A stretch of DNA of 64,000 bases from Liquorilactobacillus nagelii DSM 13675 (GCF_019444005.1 NZ_CP049304.1:1-64000), one strand, 5' to 3'; shown: positions 1 to 9,646, counted from the first letter of the stretch. Notes: generated from the letters alone by a model not told the origin. A program made the numbers and translations.

Positions 1-764
1 TTACCAGATGGAGCTGGTCTTTCATCATCAGCATCAATTGAGCTGCTGACTGGAGCTATGGTTGCAGCATTGTTTAATTTAAAAATTCCAATGTTGGATT
101 TAGTAAATTTGGACAGAAAACTGAAAATGACTATATTGGAGTTAACTCTGGAATTATGGATCAATTTGCAGTTGGAATGGGGAAAAAAGATCAAGCAATA
201 TTATTAGATACTAATACGTTAGAATATTCATATGCTAGATTAAATTTGGATCAAAATGTAATCGTTATTATGAATACGAATAAGAAGCGAGAATTAGCTG
301 ATTCGAAGTATAATGAACGTCGTCAAGAATGCGATAATGCTCTGGCAGACTTACAGCAAAAATTATCAATCAGTTCTTTAGGCGATTTAACAATTTCAGA
401 ATTCGATCAGGCTGCTTATTTGATTAAAAATAAAGTTGAACGGCAACGAGCACGACATGCAGTTTTTGAGAATCAACGGACACTTGAAGCAAAACAAGCA
501 CTTGATAATGGTGATTTAATGCAATTTGGTCATCTGATGAACGCGTCTCATATATCCTTAGAAGATGATTATCAAGTGACAGGGAAAGAATTAGACACAT
601 TGGTACACACTGCTTGGCAGCAAAAAGGAGTTCTCGGAGCTAGAATGACTGGAGCGGGTTTTGGTGGTTGCGCAATTGCTTTAGTAGCTGAGGATTCAGT
701 AACTGATTTTAAAAGAATGTGCCGTGTCTATCAAGAAAAGGTTGGTTATGTTCCTTCATTTTAA
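1..764 (+). pseudogene. galK: galactokinase, 5'-partial and frameshifted
   Basis: Galactokinase phosphorylates galactose to galactose-1-phosphate, the entry step of the Leloir pathway. The window opens inside the gene; frame 1 carries the GHMP-kinase ATP-binding motif PDGAGLSSSAS, and the frame from about position 114 carries [18 protein letters not shown] and the C-terminal [16 protein letters not shown] motif. The two halves lie in different frames and rejoin if one G is restored at about position 111 (TTGGACAG read as TTGGGACAG). Either the gene is inactive or this is a sequencing error near an assembly edge. galT follows 52 nt downstream and is also frameshifted. Family identity is certain; functional status is not. 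Confidence 0.88.
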
Positions 765-816
765 CGTAGCAAAAATAGCTGATGGAATAGTGAGTTTAAG
801 TAAGTAGGTGAAATAA

Positions 817-2285
817 ATGGAGAGAAAGACATTAATTTCGGCTTTTGTTGAGCAAATTATTGCTAAAACAGATTTTAGTCAGTTGGATCAGATTTATTTG
901 TATATCGGATTTTGAATTTAGTTGATGGTGTTGATAAAACAGCGATTATACTGATAAATCATTAATTGAATTGGCGGATTTATTAGTTAACCTTGGTGAC
1001 ACTGAACGAACTGCTGGACAAAAAGAGCTGCTAAAAACTGAACTGCTGAACTTTTTAGTACCAGCACCAAGTAAAGTTAATCAAATTTTTGGAATGAATA
1101 TCAGCAACAAGGAGTTAATTCAGCTCTAAAGTATTATATCAGTTGAATCAAGCAAGTAATTATATTAAGACAGCTGAGATTAGCAAAAATAAATACTTTC
1201 GTTATCAATCAAAATATGGTGAATTGGAGATTACAATTAACCTTTCAAAACCTGAAAAGGATCCGCGTGATATTGCTCGGTTACAAAAGCTTGCTCCGAC
1301 TAGTTATCCACAATGTCAATTATGTTTTACTAATGAGGGCTATCAAGGAAGAATTGGATACCCTGCGCGCAGCAATCATCGAATAATTCGCTTTGATTTG
1401 CTTAATGAGACATGGGGCTTACAATATTCACCATATGCCTATTTTAACGAGCATTGTATTTTTGTTGATCAAAAGCATCAATTAATGAAGATCGATCGAT
1501 TGACCTTTAGGCGCTTATTAACTATCTTAGATATTTTTCCTGCCTATTTTGTTGGTAGTAATGCAGATTTACCGATAGTCGGTGGTTCAATTTTGAGTCA
1601 TGAACATTTTCAAGGCGGTCGTCATGAATTTGCAATGGATCAAGCTAAGATTAGACAAACGATAACATTTACAGATTTTGCTCATGTTAAAGCCGGAATC
1701 GTTGATTGGCCGATGTCGGTTATTCGTTTGTCTGGAAAAAATGAGGAAGAATTAGTTGAGCTAGCTACTAAAATTCTGAACAGTTGGAAAAATTATAGTG
1801 ATGAAAAAGTTGCAGTAATTGCAGCTTCAGATCACCAGCCACATCACACTATTACCCCAATTGCTCGTAAACGAGGGGCAGAATATGAACTAGATTTAGT
1901 TTTGCGTGACAATCACTGCACCAAAGAATTTCCGGCGGGTGTTTTTCATCCTCATCCAGATGTTCAGAATATTAAACAAGAAAATATTGGATTAATTGAG
2001 GTTATGGGATTGGCAATTTTGCCGCCACGTTTACAAAGAGAACTAGCTGAAGTTGAAAGGTATTTGTTACATCAGCCGAATCAAATAGCGGAAAAGCACT
2101 TGCATTGGACTGAAAAAATTTTACAACAATACGATGGTAAAATAATTGCAGAAAATGTTACGTCAATTGTCAAACAAGCTCTGGGAGCAACTTTTGTTCG
2201 GGTGCTGGAAGATGCAGGTGTCTTTAAAAATGATTCTGTAGGACAAAAGGCATTTAATCGTTTTGTAGATTATGTGAATGAATAA
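817..2285 (+). pseudogene. galT: UDP-glucose--hexose-1-phosphate uridylyltransferase (class II), frameshifted
   Basis: GalT exchanges UDP between glucose-1-phosphate and galactose-1-phosphate. The natural start is ATG 817 (MERKTLISAFVEQIIAK) and the last 380 residues are intact from about 1143, including [18 protein letters not shown], typical of the Firmicutes class II enzyme. Between 817 and 1143 the protein can only be followed by changing frame four times, near 904-906, 945-950, 1086-1090 and 1135-1142. Every change is in the direction expected from loss of one base. The downstream remnant has no good ribosome binding site. galM begins 16 nt after the stop. True decay and an assembly artefact cannot be told apart here. 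Confidence 0.85.
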
Positions 2286-2301
2286 AAAGGAGGTAAAGCG
2301 G

Positions 2302-3288
2302 ATGCAAGTTGAGAAAACTTTAATTGGTAATTATCAGGGACAAGATGTTTACAGTTACAAGATTGTCAATGATCAGCAAAATTATATTGAGATTTTCTCT
2401 TATGCTGTTACTTGGCATAGCTTCGTAATGAATGGCAAAAATTTGTTGGTTCATTTTGATCAGTTGGCAGATTACTTTGGTACTCCGACATATTTATGTC
2501 AAGCAGTTGGACGAGTAGCTGGTAGAATTACAGGTGGCAAGGTAACGTTAAACAACCAAAACTTTCAGTTACCGCAAAACGAAGGAGAAAATACACTGCA
2601 TGGCGGTCCAAGTGGCTTTTCTTCATATAATTGGCCAGCTAAGATTATTCAAGGTAAAGATAAAGTAGAAATTTGCTTTTCTAAAAAGATTACGTCGGCT
2701 GACGATGGGTTTCCTAATGGGTTAGACGTTGAGATAATAATTAGTTTTGACAATTTGAATCAAGTGAGAATGATCTTTAAAGGAAAAGCCAATGGAACGA
2801 CTATTTTTAATCCAACTAATCATGCGTATTTTAATTTGAATGTCGAGCAAGCTAATTTGAATAACCACAAATTACAAATTGCAAGTAGCCAGCGATTGGA
2901 ACTGAATCATGCAAAACTGCCAACAGGTAAATTACTCGATAATTCTGATAGTGGTTATGATTTTTCAACTAGCAAAAACTTACTGAAGTCTTTAACTGAA
3001 ATTAAGCAAAATGAGCTTGATGATGCTTTTATTATTTCGACAAATAAAGAACAACCGGTGGCAACCCTATCTAATCAAGCAACAAATGAAAAAATTCAAA
3101 TTTTTTCTAATCGGCAAGGATTGGTTGTTTATACGGCAGATTTTAATAATGATGGAGTTTTTGATGCGCTTGCTTTGGAAGCTCAGTCGCTGCCAGATGC
3201 AGTTAATCATCCTGAATGGGGAGAAAACACTGTCTTAACAGATGGTCAAAGCAGTATCGCTGAAATAGTTTATAAATATAGTGATTAA
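2302..3288 (+). CDS. galM: aldose 1-epimerase (mutarotase)
   Basis: Interconverts the alpha and beta anomers of galactose ahead of galactokinase. The 328-aa protein has the GalM family pattern: GRVAGRITGG near the N-terminus, the NEGENTLHGG histidine motif, NPTNHAYFNL with the second conserved histidine, and a C-terminal acidic segment LALEAQSLPDAVNHPEW. I chose ATG 2302 because AAGGAGG (2287-2293) lies 8 nt upstream; an in-frame ATG at 2278 overlaps the galT stop and has no ribosome binding site. It follows galT directly and is probably cotranscribed. It is intact, unlike the two genes before it. Confidence 0.93.
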   Translation: MQVEKTLIGNYQGQDVYSYKIVNDQQNYIEIFSYAVTWHSFVMNGKNLLVHFDQLADYFGTPTYLCQAVGRVAGRITGGKVTLNNQNFQLPQNEGENTLHGGPSGFSSYNWPAKIIQGKDKVEICFSKKITSADDGFPNGLDVEIIISFDNLNQVRMIFKGKANGTTIFNPTNHAYFNLNVEQANLNNHKLQIASSQRLELNHAKLPTGKLLDNSDSGYDFSTSKNLLKSLTEIKQNELDDAFIISTNKEQPVATLSNQATNEKIQIFSNRQGLVVYTADFNNDGVFDALALEAQSLPDAVNHPEWGENTVLTDGQSSIAEIVYKYSD

Positions 3289-3482
3289 AAATAGTTTAGC
3301 ATAAGTTGTTTAAGTCAATTTCTAACCTAACTACCTTTTATTGGCAGAAACTGGTAAAATAGCCAAAGGTGGAAACTAAATTTCACTGGTTAGAATTAAA
3401 TAAACTGAAAACTTTCTTGATTAAGGAAGCTGCAACTTAGCTTTTACTTTAATGAAGCTAATTGTTTAGGGAGGAATTAATT

Positions 3483-4478
3483 ATGGCAATTTTAGTTCTC
3501 GGAGGAGCAGGGTACATTGGCTCACATACAGTAGATCGACTGGTAGATCGCGGCGTTGATGTCGTTGTTGTTGATAGTTTGGTTACTGGTCATCGGGCAG
3601 CTGTTAACTCCAAAGCTAAATTTTATCAAGGAGATATTGCAGATCAGCCATTTATGCGAGATGTTTTTAAAGAAAATCCAGCAATTGATGCAGTGATTCA
3701 TTTTGCAGCTTTCTCTTTAGTGGCTGAATCAATGAAAAAACCATTGAAGTATTTTGACAATAATACTAGTGGAATGATCAAACTGCTTGAAGTGATGAAT
3801 GAAGTCGGAGTTAAGAAGATTGTCTTTTCATCAACTGCAGCAACTTACGGAATTCCAGAACAAGTTCCGATTAAAGAAACCGATCCACAACAACCGATTA
3901 ATCCATACGGCGAAAGCAAACTGATGATGGAAAAAATCATGCGTTGGTCGGATCAGGCATATGGCATTAAATTCATTGCTTTACGTTATTTCAATGTTGC
4001 CGGAGCAAAACCGGATGGCAGTATTGGCGAAGATCATAATCCAGAAACTCATTTGCTGCCAATTGTTTTACAAGTAGCCGCTGGTACGCGTGAAAAGCTG
4101 CAGATCTTTGGTGATGATTACGACACACCGGATGGGACAAATGTTCGCGACTATGTTCATCCATTTGATTTAGCAGATGCACATATTTTAGCTGTTGATT
4201 ATTTACGCCAAGGTCATGATAGCACGGCCTTTAACTTAGGTTCATCAACTGGTTTCTCCAATATGGAAATTTTAAAGGCTGCTCGAGAAGTAACTGGCAA
4301 ACCAATTCCAGCTGAATTAGCTCCACGTCGACCAGGTGACCCTGATACCTTGATTGCTGCTTCGGACAAAGCACGGAAAGTTTTAGGATGGAAACCACAG
4401 TTCGATGATATTCATAAAATCATTGAAACTGCTTGGAAGTGGCATGCTACTCATCCAAATGGATACCAAGATCGTTAA
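3483..4478 (+). CDS. galE: UDP-glucose 4-epimerase
   Basis: Interconverts UDP-galactose and UDP-glucose, closing the Leloir pathway and supplying UDP-galactose for cell-surface polymers. The 331-aa protein starts with the NAD-binding GGAGYIGSH motif. It has SSTAATYG for the catalytic serine/threonine region and NPYGESK, the YxxxK short-chain dehydrogenase catalytic pair, then the family's [18 protein letters not shown] 3483 follows GGGAGG. A 194-nt gap from galM may contain its own promoter, but I see no clear -35/-10 pair. A strong hairpin terminator follows. Full length for the family. Confidence 0.96.
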   Translation: MAILVLGGAGYIGSHTVDRLVDRGVDVVVVDSLVTGHRAAVNSKAKFYQGDIADQPFMRDVFKENPAIDAVIHFAAFSLVAESMKKPLKYFDNNTSGMIKLLEVMNEVGVKKIVFSSTAATYGIPEQVPIKETDPQQPINPYGESKLMMEKIMRWSDQAYGIKFIALRYFNVAGAKPDGSIGEDHNPETHLLPIVLQVAAGTREKLQIFGDDYDTPDGTNVRDYVHPFDLADAHILAVDYLRQGHDSTAFNLGSSTGFSNMEILKAAREVTGKPIPAELAPRRPGDPDTLIAASDKARKVLGWKPQFDDIHKIIETAWKWHATHPNGYQDR

Positions 4479-4520
4479 TTAGAACTTGCACAATTCTTAA
4501 TCGATATTAAACGCTGTTTT

Positions 4521-4563
4521 AAAGCTATTTGCAATCTTGTTTTTGATTGTAAATAGCTTTTTT
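4521..4563 (+). terminator. intrinsic terminator after galE
   Basis: A 16-bp stem (AAAGCTATTTGCAATC against GATTGTAAATAGCTTT, one mismatch) with a loop of about 8 nt, followed by a T run. It ends the gal unit. Confidence 0.85.
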
Positions 4564-4714
4564 GTGTAATTCCGTACTAAATGCATAAAAAAACATTCTT
4601 TGACTAAATGCATTTCCTTTGTAACAGTAATTTCTTTTTGTGAAACTAATAATTATAAATAAAATGATGAATAATTATTGAAAAAAGATAATCCGAGGAC
4701 TACAATTAATTTAC

Positions 4715-4736
4715 GAACAAAAGTAAACGCTTACAT
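4715..4736. promoter_or_regulatory. candidate cre site overlapping a LacR-like motif
   Basis: Positions 4722-4736 read on the minus strand as ATGTAAGCGTTTACT, a full match to the CcpA cre consensus TGWAARCGYTWNCW. The left part, GAACAAAAGTAAAC (4715-4728), shares the core AACAAAA-N2-AAAC with sites before the PTS operon (6253-6266) and lacR (8831-8843). The element ends 6 nt before the ribosome binding site of the dehydrogenase gene, so binding would probably block its transcription. No convincing -35/-10 pair was found upstream. Confidence 0.6.
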
Positions 4737-4757
4737 AGATGCAGGAGGATGATAGTT

Positions 4758-5828
4758 ATGAAAGCAGCAAGAATTTATGGTCAAAAAGATATTCGAATTG
4801 AAGATATTGAAATTGCTGATCCTAAGCAGGACCAAGTTCAAATAAAAGTTAAATATTGCGGGATTTGTGGTAGTGACTTGCATGCTTACCTAGAGGGATG
4901 GGGGTTGCCAACACAACCACATCCATTGACGAAACGGACTGTTCCGGTAACATTAGGCCACGAGTTTTCTGGTGAAGTTGTTAAGGTCGGCAGTAAAGTT
5001 ACAACACTTAAAGTTGGTGATCATGTTGCAGTTGAGCCATTAATTGCTTGTGGCAAGTGCGAAAACTGTCGTAAAGGTGATTATAATTTTTGTAATCGGG
5101 TTCAAGCAGAAGACGGAGCAGGAAATTTTCTTGGCTTTTCCGATGATGGTGGATTTGCGGAATATGCTAATATTAAAGAAATTTTTGCACAAAAAATGCC
5201 TGAAGGTCTGAGCTATGAATTAGGAGCTTTAGCTGAACCGACAGCAGTTGTTTTTGAAGCGATAAAAAAATGTGGTTTACGTGCTGGACAGGATGTAGCG
5301 ATCGAAGGTGCTGGTCCAATTGGACTTTTAACAGCTCTCTTGGCTAAAAGCGCGGGGGCAAATCATGTGTTTATTATTGATTTGGCCCAAGTGCGGCTAG
5401 ACAAAGCTAAAGAACTGGGCTTCAAACATGTATTAAGCCCAGCAGATGGGGATGTTGTTGCGGCGGTTAAAAAGATTTGTCCGAATGGTGTCGATGTTGC
5501 TTTTGAAGCAGCTGGAGTTCAACCGACTTTTGATACCGCACTCAAGTTAGTCAAAAGGACAGGAATTTTGCAGATTGTCGCTTTATTTGGCAAACCAATT
5601 ACAGTTGATTTGACTAATGATGTAATTATGCAAGGAATTGATATCTACACAACACTTTGCTACAACAATTCTTTCCGACAAGTATTGGGAATTTTGAATA
5701 ATAATCGTGAATTATTTAGTCAAGTTGTTACTAAGAAAATTAGTTTGGATAATTTGTTGGAAAAAGGTATCAAAGCCTTATCAACTGATAAAGAGCAAGT
5801 GAAGATCATGGTCTCTCCTGAAATGTAA
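4758..5828 (+). CDS. zinc-dependent medium-chain alcohol dehydrogenase (butanediol dehydrogenase-like)
   Basis: A 356-aa NAD(P)-dependent dehydrogenase. CGICGSDLHAYLEGW and GHEFSGEV hold the catalytic-zinc ligands. Four cysteines in CGKCENCRKGDYNFC form the structural zinc site, and GAGPIGLLTALLAK is the Rossmann nucleotide-binding turn. The N-terminus and the C-terminal VTKKISLDNLLEKG stretch resemble (R,R)-2,3-butanediol dehydrogenases. Start ATG 4758 lies 9 nt after AGGAGG; the ATG at 4749 touches that motif and is unsuitable. Sitting beside a galactitol-type PTS and a cre site, it could instead be a sugar-alcohol(-phosphate) dehydrogenase such as GatD. Class is certain, substrate is not. 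Confidence 0.85.
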   Translation: MKAARIYGQKDIRIEDIEIADPKQDQVQIKVKYCGICGSDLHAYLEGWGLPTQPHPLTKRTVPVTLGHEFSGEVVKVGSKVTTLKVGDHVAVEPLIACGKCENCRKGDYNFCNRVQAEDGAGNFLGFSDDGGFAEYANIKEIFAQKMPEGLSYELGALAEPTAVVFEAIKKCGLRAGQDVAIEGAGPIGLLTALLAKSAGANHVFIIDLAQVRLDKAKELGFKHVLSPADGDVVAAVKKICPNGVDVAFEAAGVQPTFDTALKLVKRTGILQIVALFGKPITVDLTNDVIMQGIDIYTTLCYNNSFRQVLGILNNNRELFSQVVTKKISLDNLLEKGIKALSTDKEQVKIMVSPEM

Positions 5829-5860
5829 TTTGAATTTGAACGATAGATAGTTTCATTTGT

Positions 5861-5900
5861 AAGACTAGCATTCTTTTTAAATATGAATGTTAGTCTTTTT
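5861..5900. terminator. bidirectional terminator
   Basis: A 13-bp stem (AAGACTAGCATTC against GAATGTTAGTCTT, one mismatch) ends in T5 on the plus strand. It lies between the convergent dehydrogenase gene and the small minus-strand gene, and could serve both. Confidence 0.8.
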
Positions 5901-5901
5901 A

Positions 5902-6084
5902 TTATTTCCAAAAAATAAATTGAGCAATAAAAATTGAGAATACAAAAACAATTAATCCCCAAATGAAAGTTCCTGTAAAGGCCCAAATATTTATTCCTAA
6001 GAAGATACCAATCATGATGATTGCTTCTGATTTCTGTTCTCGTTTCACCAATGATGTTGAACTTTGCTTAATTTGTTTTTTCAT
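5902..6084 (-). CDS. small two-helix membrane protein
   Basis: A 60-aa protein of unknown function. A basic N-terminus (MKKQIKQSSTSLVKREQK) precedes two adjacent hydrophobic stretches (about residues 21-38 and 41-58) with a tight turn, so it should sit in the membrane as a hairpin. AGGAGG lies 10 nt before ATG 6084; a longer in-frame start at 6108 lies upstream of this site and is rejected. The gene is single, convergent with the dehydrogenase and divergent from the PTS operon. I do not recognise a family. Confidence 0.65.
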   Translation of the reverse strand: MKKQIKQSSTSLVKREQKSEAIIMIGIFLGINIWAFTGTFIWGLIVFVFSIFIAQFIFWK

Positions 6085-6215
6085 AATGTTAAGTCCTCCT
6101 AAAGACAAAATTTTGCTAATTAATTAAATAAGTTTGAATGAGTTAAGTAGATTTAATTACTTGTAATTTATTTTAATTATCTACAATTTCAAACAAAAAA
6201 TGTTCTTTAATTGTA

Positions 6216-6266
6216 TTGACAATTACATTGTAACCGATTACTATAGGTTTGTGAACAAAATTAAAC
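6216..6266 (+). promoter_or_regulatory. promoter and candidate LacR operator of the PTS operon
   Basis: TTGACA (6216-6221) and TACTAT (6239-6244) are 17 nt apart. GAACAAAATTAAAC (6253-6266) directly downstream repeats the AACAAAA-N2-AAAC core seen before the dehydrogenase gene and lacR. A repressor bound here would cover the transcription start. The DeoR-family protein encoded at 8885 is the obvious candidate. Confidence 0.6.
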
Positions 6267-6299
6267 AAAAACAATCATAATAAAACAGGAGGTGAAAAA

Positions 6300-6791
6300 G
6301 TGGAGACAAAGAAAAATCAGATGTTGTTCGCAAAAAAAGATGTTTTTATTTCAGATCAATCGGGGCAAAAGGGGGTATTTGAAGAAATTTCAAAAACGTT
6401 ATTGAATGAAGGATTAGTGAAAAATGAATTTTTAGAAAATTTAGTAATGCGAGAAAAAAATTTTCCAACTGGAATAGATTTGTCTGTAGTTGACGTGGAA
6501 TTTCCTAATGTAGCAATTCCACATACTGAAGGAGAATTTGTCAATGTACGACGTGTGATTCCAATAAAGTTATTAAAACCAATAAGATTTTTTAATATGA
6601 TTCAACCAGAACAGGAACTTAAAGTAAGTTTCATGTTTATGATTCTAAACAATGATCCTGAAGGACAAGCGAATGTTTTGGCACAGATTATGCAATTCTT
6701 AACTACTACATCTAAGGAAAAACTGAAAGAATTTTTTGAAATGAAAGAAACAGATGAAATATATAACTTTTTGAATAATAATTTTGAGTAA
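6300..6791 (+). CDS. PTS galactitol-type EIIA component
   Basis: Cytoplasmic phosphocarrier that passes phosphate from HPr to the EIIB partner. The 163-aa protein belongs to the fructose/mannitol-type EIIA-2 fold; the phospho-accepting histidine is H75 in VAIPHTEGEF. GTG 6300 follows AGGAGG by 7 nt. It is the first gene of an EIIA-EIIB-EIIC set with gaps of 20-30 nt. In lactic acid bacteria such Gat-family systems import galactose (or lactose/galactitol) as the 6-phosphate, and the lacAB genes downstream fit galactose-6-phosphate as product. The substrate is inferred from context. Confidence 0.87.
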   Translation: METKKNQMLFAKKDVFISDQSGQKGVFEEISKTLLNEGLVKNEFLENLVMREKNFPTGIDLSVVDVEFPNVAIPHTEGEFVNVRRVIPIKLLKPIRFFNMIQPEQELKVSFMFMILNNDPEGQANVLAQIMQFLTTTSKEKLKEFFEMKETDEIYNFLNNNFE

Positions 6792-6811
6792 TAATTTAGG
6801 AGGAATGACTT

Positions 6812-7117
6812 ATGATTAAAGTTTTAGCTGCATGTGGGGCTGGAGTAAACTCGAGCCATCAAATTAAAGATGCTCTAGAAACTGAATTTAAAAATAGAGG
6901 ATATGATCTGAAAGCAGATGCTGTCATGGTTAAAGACATCACAGCTGATATGATTGATAATTACGATATCTTTACGCCGATTGCTAAAACTGATTTAGGG
7001 TTTGAACCGAAAATCCCAGTTATTGATGCTGGTCCGATTTTATATCGTATTCCAACAATGGCTAAGCCGGTCTATGACAAGATTGAGGCGGTTATCAAAG
7101 AAAAAGGTTTGAAGTAA
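6812..7117 (+). CDS. PTS galactitol-type EIIB component
   Basis: A 101-aa cytoplasmic EIIB subunit with the phosphocysteine loop ACGAGVNSS (C8) at the very N-terminus, typical of the GatB/SgaB family. It accepts phosphate from H75 of the preceding EIIA and gives it to the sugar bound in EIIC. ATG 6812 is preceded by AGGAGG. Cotranscribed with the genes either side. Confidence 0.9.
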   Translation: MIKVLAACGAGVNSSHQIKDALETEFKNRGYDLKADAVMVKDITADMIDNYDIFTPIAKTDLGFEPKIPVIDAGPILYRIPTMAKPVYDKIEAVIKEKGLK

Positions 7118-7147
7118 TTTAATTTCACTTTTTAGGAGCGTGAGAAA

Positions 7148-8557
7148 ATGTTACAGACAATAATTCAAGTTTCAAATACGGTTTTTAAACCGATTATCAA
7201 CTTGGGTGCGGCGCCGATTATGTTAATTGTTTTAACTCTGATTGCTTTGTTGTTTGGGGTTAAGTGGACGAGGGCTTTGGAAGGCGGCATTAAGTTAGCA
7301 ATCGCTCTTACTGCGATTAGCGACATTATTAACATATTAACGACTGCTTATCAAGTCCCGTTAGATGCTTTTGTAAAATCGACGGGCATTTCATTAAAGA
7401 TTATCGATGTTGGCTGGGCCCCGTTGGCAACAATTACTTGGGGCTCACCTTATACGCTATTCTTTTTGCTGATTATGATTATTGTAAATATTATTATGTT
7501 GGCTTTGAATAAAACAAACACACTTGACGTAGATATTTTTGATATTTGGCATCTTTCATTTACCGCTTTAATGGCGATGTATTTTGGCGCTAATTTATTA
7601 GTAGCAACTATTTTAATTATCTATATTGGTGTTTTAAAAATTATCAACTCAGATTTGATGAAACCGACATTCAACGATTTACTGGATGCGCCAGATGATA
7701 ATCCGATGACTACAACACATTTAAACTATATGATGAATCCTGTTATTATGGTTTTTGATAAAATTTTCGATAATATTTTCCCATGGTTAGATAAATACGA
7801 TTTTGATTCTGCTGAACTGAATAAAAAGATTGGTTTTTGGGGAAGTCATTTTGCAATTGGATGCTATTTAGGTGTTTTTGTTGGTTTAATTGGTCGTCAA
7901 GATCCAAAAGAAATTTTCACTTTAGCCTTTACTGGTGGCGTCTGCTTGGAATTGTTTAGTCAAATTGGTTCTTGGTTCATCGCTGCTGTTGAACCGTTGT
8001 CACAAGGAATTTCAGATTTTGCAACAAAACGTTTGAAAGGCCGTCGTTTTAATATTGGACTTGATTGGCCATTCGTTGCTGGACGTGCTGAAATTTGGGC
8101 AGCTGCTAACTTTTTGGCTCCAGTCATGCTGATTGAAGCATTGGTTTTGCCGGGCAATCATATCATGCCTTTAGGTTCAATTATCGCAATGGGTGTTACA
8201 CCAGCTTTATTGATTGTCACTCGTGGGAAAATTATTAGAATGATTATTATTGGTGCGATTGAGATGCCAATTTTCCTGTGGGCTGGAACACTATCCTCGC
8301 CTTTCATTACTCATGTTGCAAAACAAGTTGGAGCATTTCCTTCTGGAGCAGCAGGACATCAAATTGCTGAAGCTACTAAAGAAGGTCCAATCGAACAATA
8401 TTTAGCTTATTTAGTTGGTAAGGCTTCAACTGGCGAAATTTCATTTTTGATGTATGCGGCTCTTGGCTTGATTGCTTATGGTTTGATCTTCTGGTGGTAT
8501 GCAAAACAAATGAAGAAGCGCAATACAGCTTATGCAGCAGCAAAAGAAGCTAAATAG
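7148..8557 (+). CDS. PTS galactitol-type EIIC permease
   Basis: A 469-aa polytopic membrane protein of the GatC family, with about ten hydrophobic segments. Its opening region (MLQTIIQVSNTVFKPIINLG) and the GFWGSHFAIGCYLGVFVGLI segment fit GatC permeases. It forms the sugar channel of the PTS with the two upstream subunits. A TAGGAG ribosome binding site precedes ATG 7148. The likely imported product is galactose-6-phosphate, judged from the lacA/lacB genes in the next unit; galactitol-1-phosphate is the alternative, with the dehydrogenase at 4758 as its processing enzyme. Confidence 0.88.
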   Translation: MLQTIIQVSNTVFKPIINLGAAPIMLIVLTLIALLFGVKWTRALEGGIKLAIALTAISDIINILTTAYQVPLDAFVKSTGISLKIIDVGWAPLATITWGSPYTLFFLLIMIIVNIIMLALNKTNTLDVDIFDIWHLSFTALMAMYFGANLLVATILIIYIGVLKIINSDLMKPTFNDLLDAPDDNPMTTTHLNYMMNPVIMVFDKIFDNIFPWLDKYDFDSAELNKKIGFWGSHFAIGCYLGVFVGLIGRQDPKEIFTLAFTGGVCLELFSQIGSWFIAAVEPLSQGISDFATKRLKGRRFNIGLDWPFVAGRAEIWAAANFLAPVMLIEALVLPGNHIMPLGSIIAMGVTPALLIVTRGKIIRMIIIGAIEMPIFLWAGTLSSPFITHVAKQVGAFPSGAAGHQIAEATKEGPIEQYLAYLVGKASTGEISFLMYAALGLIAYGLIFWWYAKQMKKRNTAYAAAKEAK

Positions 8558-8574
8558 TTAAGGATGTGTGATCA

Positions 8575-8739
8575 ATGAATCGTACAAAGGAATTAAGTCG
8601 AGTGATCAATTGGGCATTAGTAGTAATTGTGATTAATGTAATAGCCATGGCTTTTCCAAACGTTATTATCAAATCGATTGTTACAATTGCAACACTTTAT
8701 TGTAGTTATAAAGCGATTAATATCAAATATAAATTTTAA
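8575..8739 (+). CDS. small membrane protein at the end of the PTS operon
   Basis: A 54-aa protein beginning MNRTKELSRVINWALVVIV, with two predicted membrane segments (about residues 11-28 and 30-46) joined by FPN and a short basic tail. ATG 8575 follows AAGGATGTG and lies 17 nt after the EIIC stop, so it is probably the last gene of the PTS operon. No family recognised. It could be an accessory subunit of the permease, but position alone supports that. Confidence 0.6.
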   Translation: MNRTKELSRVINWALVVIVINVIAMAFPNVIIKSIVTIATLYCSYKAINIKYKF

Positions 8740-8785
8740 CTTTGCTTAAAATATGTAATTAATAAAACAAAAATAAACAATTTTA

Positions 8786-8857
8786 TTGACGCGTTTTAAA
8801 CAAAGTGCTAGCATTTGGCTTATTCAAACAAACAAAAGCAAACAAATAAAAGTAAAC
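8786..8857 (+). promoter_or_regulatory. lacR promoter with clustered operator-like repeats
   Basis: TTGACG (8786-8791) and TAGCAT (8809-8814) are 17 nt apart. Downstream are AACAAAAGCAAAC (8831-8843) and AATAAAAGTAAAC (8845-8857), two near-copies of the motif found before the PTS operon and the dehydrogenase gene. A further relative, ACAAAAATAAAC, lies at 8767-8778. This arrangement suggests autoregulation by the DeoR-family protein encoded next. Confidence 0.55.
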
Positions 8858-8884
8858 TTAAGTCAAATGAGAGGATGAAGAAAT

Positions 8885-9646
8885 TTGTTAAAACGCGAAC
8901 GCTTAATGACTATTTTAGAAGTTGTAAATGAAAAAGGAATTGTTACTGTAAATGATTTGATTGATCAGGTGAATGTTTCAGATATGACAATTCGTCGTGA
9001 CTTGGATGAACTTGCTCAAAGTGGAAAGTTAATTCGCATTCACGGCGGTGCTCAAAGTATTGAAAGCGAGGCATCAGCTGAACTTTCACATATTGAGAAA
9101 AAGGAAATTCATATTACTGAAAAAATTGCGATTGCACAAAAAGCGGCTACCTTATTAAGAAATAACGATACAGTTTTTATCGGACCAGGAACAACCCTGG
9201 AATTAATGTGCAAATATATTGAAGATGTTCAAGATTTGAGAGTTGTAACGAATAGTTTGCCAATTTTTGAAACATTAAAAGATAATCATTCAATTGAATT
9301 AACATTGATTGGTGGTACTTATCGCGAACGCTCTGGAGCATTTATTGGCGGTTTGACTAGCTCAACACTTGCACAATTTAAATTTAATCGAGCTTTCATT
9401 GGAGTGAATGGAATTCACAATGATAGCATCATGACGGCCAGTATGGAAGAAGGCAGTTCTCAGACAATAGCTTTGAATAATGCTACTCAGAAAATTGTTG
9501 TAGCTGATTATCACAAACTTAATAAGGATGATTTTTATAAATTCTATGATTTGTACGATATTGATTGCTTGATAACTAATAAAGAAGCCGGTGAGGAAAA
9601 GCTTAAACATTATCAGCAGTATACAGAAGTAATTGTTAGTGATTAA
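8885..9646 (+). CDS. lacR: DeoR-family repressor of the tagatose-6-phosphate pathway
   Basis: A 253-aa regulator with an N-terminal DeoR winged helix ([17 protein letters not shown], then [26 protein letters not shown]) and a C-terminal sugar-phosphate sensor domain. The start is TTG 8885, preceded by GAGAGGA; the protein begins exactly where DeoR proteins do. Its position at the head of lacABD, with operator-like repeats in its leader, supports a LacR role in which tagatose-6-phosphate would release the DNA. Effector and targets are inferred. Confidence 0.85.
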   Translation: MLKRERLMTILEVVNEKGIVTVNDLIDQVNVSDMTIRRDLDELAQSGKLIRIHGGAQSIESEASAELSHIEKKEIHITEKIAIAQKAATLLRNNDTVFIGPGTTLELMCKYIEDVQDLRVVTNSLPIFETLKDNHSIELTLIGGTYRERSGAFIGGLTSSTLAQFKFNRAFIGVNGIHNDSIMTASMEEGSSQTIALNNATQKIVVADYHKLNKDDFYKFYDLYDIDCLITNKEAGEEKLKHYQQYTEVIVSD

